Of a stretch of DNA of 64,000 bases, positions 56,301-64,000 are shown one piece after another (the first letter of the stretch is position 1; the number at the start of each line of letters is the position of its first letter). Where the stretch lies: assembly GCA_963678705.1 (NCBI GenBank), contig OY783211.1:12228603-12292602 (forward strand), written 5' to 3'. The position numbers and the translations under genes are program-made. The notes under the pieces were generated by a model. The model was given only the letters and a program-made list of their open reading frames with translations. It ran no database searches and was not told where the DNA came from. This DNA comes from Panorpa germanica. Its lineage: Eukaryota > Arthropoda > Insecta > Mecoptera > Panorpidae.

Positions 56301-59300
56301 GTAAGATATTTTATTTTATCTATATTCTTTAATTAGTAGTAGCGAATGTTGCAAATAAAATGCAGCTTGGTAATGAAATGAATTCTTTATTCCAGTTTTT
56401 TTGATATTTGTTTTTTTTTTTGTTTTGTTTTCTGCAAATAAGTTTTGCACAATGAGCTTATTCTTTATTATTATTCTCCGTAAGTTTATATACATACATG
56501 TTTATCTTCTCAATTTTGTGTTTGTATTTTTGTGTTAAACTTATACTTTTCTTTAATAAATCAACTCTTGTTTATTTATTATATAATATATTATTTAGTT
56601 ATTACTTTCTACATGCATATGTATACATATTTTTCAATCTTTCACTATAAATGTAATTATAATTATTTTGAATGATGTACAACAAAATTAACTATGTAGC
56701 TAAAATTATATTAAGAGAAATGCCAATTTTATATTTTCCTTTATGCATATGAGCATGAGACTGTAGTCAACATCTGCTGTATGCTATTCTGCTGTTCTTG
56801 TTTTCTTTATATGTTGTGCTTTAATGACACTTTATGCACCGTGCTTATAAATGTGACTCATAGAAAAAAGATGTTTTATATTATTCAAATGATGATTTTT
56901 ATATAAAGTACTCATAATTTTTCTCAAGTTTTTAACTGAATAAAAATAGCATTTAATTATTTTTTTATATTCTTTTATTTTAATGTAAAACAACATAGAA
57001 ACTCAAGTTAACAAATTTTGTAAATTACTTATTATAATTAAAAAGACTGAAATAATTCTTTGTATAAAGTTTTTGAGGTATTTAATTAATTAAGGTTTCA
57101 AATGAATGTGTTTAATGAGTGAATATTTGTCCATTTCGTTCGTTATAATAGATAGACTGAACCTACTATTTAATCTCTAAAACATAAGATTTTTCGATTA
57201 CATACTCTTATATTAAGCTAGTAAATATGTACACTATTATTCTGTTATGTTCGCAATTTAGCGTTAAAACAAGTAATATTATACTATCCTAGATAACAAG
57301 TAGTACACGTATTTGTTCTCTTTTTACCACTATGTCTATGTATAAATTTGTTTCTATAATATAAAAAGACAGGTCCTATAAATTGACAATTTATTTTAAC
57401 TTGGTTGTTGTAGTAGAACGATAGAACAAATTGTAAATGCCCAAGCCGAAAGGTCCAATCTTAAAACTCATCAGAGTACTAGCATGACTTCTTATTAAAG
57501 AAATATAAGCAATATTAATACGCTAATATTATATGTATATATCAAGTTTTTTGCCGCAACTAAATTTACAGAAAATGAATGTAGTCTTTTATATTGCGTC
57601 TGTACAACTTTGACCTTGGGTCGCAGTGCAATGAACACCGCCGTCTATTTGCATATAATCCTATTATATATGATACAACAGGGCCGTCTTTAGGGTTTGG
57701 AGATGATAATATAATTAAGCGGATACAGAATACTCTCTTATTAATGTTTTACAATTATTTTAAAGAGGTTATATTGTTTTAATCCTTTTTTTTTAAATAA
57801 ATCTATAAAATTTACACAAGCTATAATTTAGATTAGTGATGGTGAACGTATTACACTAATGGAGTACAATTTAGCTTGCAGTATTATATTACATTTTTAA
57901 GCGCACTTAAAAAAGGGAAAGGCTTTCCTGATTTGGAAAGTAATTGTCTTTAAAGTTATGCGTTTTTCCCATAATTCACTAAGTAATTGTAATTTTTAGT
58001 AATTGATTAATAAATTGAAATCATTTTTACACATCTTGATAAAAGGAATTGTGTTAACGGTCTTAAGTCATCAGCCTTACTACACAGTACTTATAAAATT
58101 GGCACACTTGCGACAAGTTTGTCTTAAGATAAAATGTTTAGCGGTGTCTCTTTTCAATGACAAAGACAAAATTCAGACGGTTGTGTGCAGCCGCATTGTT
58201 AAGAAAAAAAGTAATAATCGTAAAAATATTTGAAAATAGTCCAATACAATATTTTAAGATCAAAAGATCATGTTGCCCCTGTGTTTAAGACGAAGATGCC
58301 CTAATTAACTTTAGTGGGAGTAGGGCAGATGCCATACATTGATTGTTTGATGAAAATCTCATATCTAAATGTGTTGAAGATGTCGGCGCCCTATAAATTC
58401 CCTCAAATTCCAATTTTTATTGATGCAATTTATATTTCTTTATGATTTCAACACCTAGGTGTAAATTGGTTTACATTAAATTACAGAAAAATACATAGGG
58501 TTTACCTTCATAAAGTTGGCATACATTTCAAATTACTCATTCATTTTCTTGTCCATTCATTCTTGTTGGTTTTATTGTATGTTTTTTCTCTTTCTGTTGT
58601 ATGCGTAAGTAGGAGTAAATTGGAGACATGTCAATACTTACTTTTTTTTAAATTGATGTGTTTATTTTTTTCTACTATGTATTTTCTATTGTGTTATATT
58701 GTACCTGTCATCATTTTCTGTTTAAAAATTCATTATTTTCGGAATTTTGAAAAAGATCCTTATTTGTATGTTTTAAACAGATATTTAGTTTAAGATGTAA
58801 AGTTTAGAAATGTTATTGGTTATAAACTCATCTCAAGTTTTGAGGATGAGGCAGCATTTCAAAGGGGTGTAAGCAGAGCCGGCTGGAGGTTTTACAATAC
58901 CTCGGGAAAAAGTTATTTGTGAAATCGTATAATTGATTATAGAAAATTCTTAGATATTAATTAATAATAATTTGAAAATGAGGGAGCCTCATTCCGCAGT
59001 TTTAAAAACCGTCATTTGGGTTAATTTACTAATCCTTATCCATTGCTTAATGCTTAATCCTACTTTTGACCATCTTATTTTTACTTTTAAGCTGTTTGAC
59101 TTCTCTTTGGTTTTTAGTTGGGATGACAGGCTTTCTATTCATTTGGTTGAAGTGAATTATGATTATGACCTAAAAGAAATAGATCTAATTTAAAATCTGG
59201 CAACCCTGGTTTGCATGAACCATAAGAAAACATATTTATTTTTCAAAAATACCCATCAAATTTGAAATTATAAAAGCTATCATTATAATTTATTGTGTTT

Positions 59301-61846
59301 AAAAAATACAAAAAGTCTCGAAAGTTTTAAATGAATATATTGTTTTAATTCCTGTATTATGAGCATAATGCCCAGGTAACAAGGAAGAATGGAAACCACT
59401 AATTACGTTTGGAATGCACAAACGCGGGACTGCTCCTCCCATAGGGAACTGAGAAACTAAAAATAAAACCAGTTTACGAATGAACCTTTCATAATTATAG
59501 GATAAAAGGTCTATTAAAGATGTTGTTTCTTTGCGATGATGACGAAACGTGTAAACCGATATCAAAATCAGTATCTGACCCAAACTTAATTTAAATTTTT
59601 CGTAGATCGAACCTGAAGACACAATAGTCTTTCGTAAAGCATCAATGCTCTGGCCCATCGTTTGCGCTCATATTACGCTTGGTACATTTAGTTATAAATA
59701 CTCGTTATAACCTATTTAGTATTATTTTAAATTCAAAATACGAAATTAATTATGTATACATTTACCTACCCTAATGTAAAGTATATAGTATAGGTGGGTC
59801 TGCGCTTAATTAAAATTAATTATGACCGTTTAAATAAAAATATCTAAAAACTGTAGAAAAAATAGATTTACCGATAGCATATGTACGTGTATAATATATA
59901 AACAACATATACATACATATGTATATATGTATATATACACGGGAGTCGTTTCTAGATGGATAGCTCCCCTTGTAAAAAAATAAATTATGTTTAAAAAGTA
60001 CAAATATATTTTTCAAGAATTTTTAGAGTAAACTTTAGTTACAGTTGCTACTTTTTTAATTCTGTTGTTATTTCTGTAGGAATTTGCTTACTTTATCAAT
60101 CTATTGTTTGATGCGCGTCTGTGGACATTTCAATTACAAACCATAAGCAATTGCTTTTGTGTTAGCTTCACATTAAATAAATAGAAACATTCTTATTTTA
60201 GAGATGTCGGTTCTTGTAATATTCGAAAATGCTGTTATTTTTCTTTATACAGCACAGTGATACTGTAGACAGTGCATTAAAACAATTTAGACTAAATAGG
60301 CTTGGTGCAAGTACATCTTCAATTTCTATATTATGCACCAATATTTCTTATATGAGTGTAGTTTTAAATTGTTGCTGCAACGCCTGATTCTTATGCAATC
60401 ATTATAACGTTTTATGATCGAAATTTATTAATTACGCTGATCGAATAACTAATAAGAAATTACACATACACACAAGTACTCGTATATATATTATATATAG
60501 AGAGAGCTTTCAGAATCGTTTCTAATCTTAAACCACTCTTATTGAATAAAAAAATAATACCATTATCCGCTATTATAATAATATATTATAAAGCCTCGCG
60601 TTGACAAGAGTCGTAATTTCAACATCGTGAGTTAAAATTCAACCCCCTGACTCATGTGCAGAGTACAACCCCTGTAGAAATTAACCCTCGAGCTCGGTAA
60701 AGAATAAAAAAAACAAATATGTAGAAAACAAAGTCTTATTGGTCCGTAGTAAATACATACTGAGTAATAAGAGAATTGAAACATATAATTTTAATTTAGT
60801 AAATTAAAATATGTAGTACGTGATACAAGATTTTACATATGTTGTTTTATTAAGGGCCACCACCTTGATAAGTAAAAAAAAGAAATCGTTTATGATTGAT
60901 TTAAATTTTGTTTATAATTTTTTTTTTATTTTACTTATCCATCCGACTTTTTCAGTAGGGCGTATAAAGTGTGTTAATGCGAAACAATTCGAATACTCTG
61001 TACTGAAACAATTGGTTTCGCAATTAGTCTACATACAATATGCATTTCAACATGGTACTGTATAAATAATTCCCTTAATTCAGTGATTGAGGTAAACCTT
61101 TTTTGGGTCTAACCGAAATATGTTTGTCTGCAATAACAGTACCCCCTCGAGTTAAACGGGAAAAACATTTCTGTTACTATTGTCAGCTTGTTTCATAAAT
61201 TATTTCAGTTTTACGAATACTTTTCTACCAGTGCAGCAGCACGATTTTCAAATAAAAAGATGTATTAAGAACATGTTCTTTTCATTTTAGGCACTGAACT
61301 GTATTTCTCGGAACGTCCTTCGGCTATTTCGGCTCGAGAAGGCGCTACCATTGTGCTAAAATGTCGTTTAAGTGCTTCGCAAGGAGTCGAATATCACTGG
61401 GAAATAAACGGTATGTAAACTTTACGTTTAAAATAGTTAAATTTCTTATTTTCATGAAAAAAGCGAAAAAGCATTAGGTAGCGGTGTAGATCACATAGGA
61501 GTTCTAGTGGCCATGATACCATAAACGCTGTCGGTGATAGAAAATTAAATAAATATCCCAGACATTCTTCTTTTTTTATTCTAGTATTTTAATATTTTTT
61601 ATTATTTGTTAAAATCGTATCCATTTACTTTTAAAATAATTAAATTTTATTATAAACGAAACAAAAATTCTTAACATTTTATTATTTAAGGTAAAAAAAT
61701 TGAAGACACAACTCGACGATATCAAAATGAATCTGATTTGGTGATCAAGCGTCTGGACCGACAGAGAGATGCTGGCGAGATAACTTGCATTGCGAGACAA
61801 GATGGGAACAGCCTGAGCACGGAGCCGGTTGAGCTGGATATACAAT
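56246..61846 (+). CDS. PTK7/off-track-type receptor, first three coding exons (partial)
   Basis: Exons 56246-56300, 61291-61410 and 61691-61846 join in phase to give 110 residues, open at the right edge. Residues 1-18 are a short hydrophobic signal peptide (MCKLTIVILFTILVSQIY). Residues 20-110 form one immunoglobulin-like domain with Cys43, Trp55 and Cys91 and the DAGEITC motif. The run VEYHWEINGKKIEDTTRRYQ resembles the first Ig domain of vertebrate PTK7, a pseudokinase receptor in Wnt/planar polarity and axon guidance (off-track in flies). The remaining Ig domains, membrane span and kinase-like domain must lie beyond 64000. Another Ig-superfamily receptor cannot be excluded. Confidence 0.75.
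56301..61290 (+). other. PTK7-like intron 1 (5.0 kb)
   Basis: AT-rich intron between the signal-peptide exon and the Ig exon. Minus-strand 59299-59658 has a 119-codon open frame with no recognisable family. CAGGGCCGTCTTTAGGG at 57680 resembles a DNA-transposon end. No other exon is supported. Confidence 0.6.
61291..61410 (+). CDS. PTK7-like coding exon 2 (Ig domain, first half)
   Basis: Acceptor CATTTTAG and donor GTATGT flank TELYFSERPSAISAREGATI through LKCRLSASQGVEYHWEING. The B-strand cysteine and core tryptophan of the Ig fold are present. GC content rises compared with the flanking introns. Confidence 0.9.
61474..61550 (+). mobile_element. SINE tail fragment in PTK7-like intron 2
   Basis: GTAGCGGTGTAGATCACATA ... 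CCATGATACCATAAACGCTG ... TCGGTGATAG, ending in TTAAATAAA, is the family 3' module. Confidence 0.6.
61691..61846 (+). CDS. PTK7-like coding exon 3 (Ig domain, second half)
   Basis: The acceptor TTATTTAAG precedes KKIEDTTRRYQNESDLVIKR, then DAGEITCIARQD with the second Ig cysteine, ending LSTEPVELDIQ before donor GTAAGT. An N-glycosylation site (NES) is present. Confidence 0.9.
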
Positions 61847-63407
61847 GTAAGTCAAGAATTTAATCGTTTTTTTTTTTTTTTTAATTTATTTCATGCAATA
61901 TTATTCAGTGCTTTTCAAACTGTGATTGTTGAACTGTTTTTAATATAAAAATGTGGTCCTCTTTACAGTGACTATTGATGTATTGATGAATGTTATCAGA
62001 TATTTTCGTTATTGTATAATTATTAAATTACTTCATCTTAAACAAGTTTATCTAATGTTTTATAAGCAAAGGTCTTATTAGGATTATACATATTTTCTAG
62101 AAGCAGGTTTCTCTAGGATAATTATGTATGTGTCTTATGTAACATATCAAGGTTTATTTAACATAAAATGAATTACTTTTATATTTAAAAAATATAACGT
62201 TTCATTTTTATTAGTCTCATAAAATTAATTTTTCTTAAAACAGTAAAGCCTCATTCCCACTCACTGTTTTGATATTTAATTTACTGTTTTTATTTAATAT
62301 TGTAATCTAGATTTCAGATTTTCGTTTAAGCATTCCTTTTCACATTTTTATTTTAATTTAAGTTTAGTTAATGTAGTTGGTGCGTATGCATCGTTAGTAA
62401 TATAATTTTTGACATTTCGACAAAATTGTATATGAAATAATTGAAATTACTATTTTTAATAACATTTAGTAATAGAAAATGTTTTCACTTCTATATTTTT
62501 CAGAAAGTGACATTAAACTTCTTTTAAAAGTAAACCCTACTGCATTTTGACAGATTGTCACATTTTGGAGGTTATAATATAATATAGTTTTTTTCAGTTT
62601 AACATTTTTAATTTAAAACACTGGACCTTGTAAGGTTCTAAAGAAACTAAGAAAACTTAAAAAATAAATTTAATTAATGACTACGCGTATTGTCATATGC
62701 TAAACAATTTAAATTAAATACAAAATACAAAATAAAATTAAAGCAGTGAGTGGAAATGATACTTAAAGCTGTTCAATACAGCTGCAAATTCGAATGCGTA
62801 TAAATTTGATTTAATGTATAATTGTTAACGTTGTCTCTGTTTGTTCAATGTGTTCATATGTTGCTATCTCTTTCCGTGTCAAAGACAAAATGGTCTTAAA
62901 ACAGTTGTGCTAAGATAATTCTTTCTCTATTATATCCGATAAATCCAAAATATGACCGCTCTTATTTAACAACTATTCGATATATTTTACGGATTGATTT
63001 TTTTCGTACATGTCCTATATTTATAGTTATTCGCACAAATTCAATTCCCAATAGTCACCCTGACGCTCCACGTGCCATTTTTCCTTTTTTCTACGTGTCC
63101 CTGGAAATATTGTTTTTCTAGCTATTTATATTTTACTCACGTATCCAATACTTTTCCTTTTTTTTTATATATTTTATTTTATTTTATCTTAACGGTATGC
63201 AAAGAACATATGAGCGAAAATGAGCTCTTATTCGTCGTCCAATAAGTTGTTTATTTAAATAGTCACTATATTATAGATGACCTTTGTTTTTATAATGTTA
63301 AATATTTAACACGTGTTGGTTGTTTGTTATTTTCTGTCGTGGTCTTAAGGTGCACCTTCTGTGCAACTATTTGTCCTCTATTTTTTTGTGTAATCTCAAC
63401 ACAACAC

Positions 63408-63640
63408 ATCACTCAATAAGTTCGTAGGATGACTTATAAATAGCGGCACTATTGACAAAGCCAATTTGATATTTAGATAGTACCAACCTACAAAATTTCA
63501 TACCATTCCGACTATTAGTTTACGAATTACAGTAGTTTTAGTGACGCTACTTTTAAAATTTTCAAAACAATGAAAAACTGAATTCCGTCTGTTGATAAAG
63601 CATTGCTTTTTAATGGAAAAAAATCGACTCCGAATATCAT
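63408..63640 (+). mobile_element. Mariner-like 5' end with transposase remnant
   Basis: The ACTCAATAAGTTCGTAGGAT end and GTAGTTTTAGTGACGCTAC are shared with the 43365 relic. In one frame 63581-63643 reads EFRLLIKHCFLMEKN, the well-known N-terminal motif of mariner transposases, followed by a stop. It lies in PTK7-like intron 3. Confidence 0.65.
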
Positions 63641-63719
63641 AGAAAAATAAACAAGATATATCTGTCTCTGTTACACTTTAATGGTTTAGTTGCAGTTTTA
63701 TTCAATACTGGTACGGTAG

Positions 63720-63880
63720 TGAGGCCAGGTGAAGTGATTTTGTCATTTGTAGTTTATATCACTGATATTTCCCTTGAACGAGTTTAATCAAATTGAATTG
63801 TTTCATGACAAAAAAAATCATATGCATCTTCAATATGATGTCAAAGTGACTCCAAAATATTCACCGGGTTATAGGCCTCA
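63720..63880 (-). mobile_element. MITE fragment, same family as 14488, inverted
   Basis: CTTCAATATGATGTCAAAGT followed by GACTCCAAAATATTCACCGG is the reverse complement of the 14488 left end. The other end is degenerate. Confidence 0.55.
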
Positions 63881-64000
63881 GATCAGATGTCAGTTTCCTT
63901 TCTAAAGTGAATATTAAGCACTAAAGAATCTAAATTTGAATCTGGTCTATACTGCAAATAGTTTTAAGGTTTATTTTACAAGGTGACTCTATTAATTTTA

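Larger units (their letters stand above)
61847..64000 (+). other. PTK7-like intron 3 (runs off the window)
   Basis: No further coding exon could be joined in phase before the edge. It contains the mariner-like remnant at 63408 and the MITE fragment at 63720; the rest is AT-rich with nothing recognisable. Confidence 0.6.

Overview
The window is nuclear DNA of an insect. It is very AT-rich, its genes are split by introns, and it carries many short dispersed repeats. A lepidopteran is my best guess from the general character of the repeats and proteins, but I cannot prove the order. Four protein-coding genes can be reconstructed exon by exon, with matching splice phases throughout. There is also one tRNA gene and one good candidate for an intronic C/D-box snoRNA.

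Layout. Bases 1-16955 hold no gene I can support; they contain dispersed repeats, a long (AT)n tract and one 115-codon open frame of unknown meaning. From 47227 down to 16956 on the minus strand runs an otopetrin proton-channel gene of 10 coding exons and 728 residues. It has an 18.5-kb first intron and a compact membrane-domain part at 16956-22725. Its second intron contains, on the plus strand, the complete ribosomal protein S9 gene (5' exon about 23990-24045, CDS 24514-26700). RpS9 intron 1 in turn carries a C/D-box snoRNA candidate at 24325-24408. Bases 47228-53208 are intergenic: a relatively GC-rich promoter-like block for otopetrin, then repeats.

On the minus strand, 53209-55321 is VAMP7, complete at 219 residues (longin domain, R-SNARE motif, C-terminal anchor). 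Its first intron contains an intact tRNA-Arg(TCG) gene, which is part of an exact inverted repeat of 2 x 386 bp with a 237-bp spacer. One end of the duplicated arm falls inside the tRNA gene. Divergent from VAMP7, on the plus strand, the first three coding exons of a PTK7/off-track-type immunoglobulin-domain receptor gene lie at 56246-61846; the rest of that gene is beyond the right edge.

The genes are ordinary housekeeping and membrane genes and do not form one pathway. The most unusual object is the tRNA-containing palindrome inside VAMP7, which should fold into a long perfect RNA hairpin in the pre-mRNA. Secondary points are the triple nesting (otopetrin intron > RpS9 > snoRNA), a histidine run in the cytosolic N-terminus of a proton channel, and several small dispersed repeat families. 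One of these is a SINE with a tRNA B-box and, in one copy, a perfect 12-bp target-site duplication.
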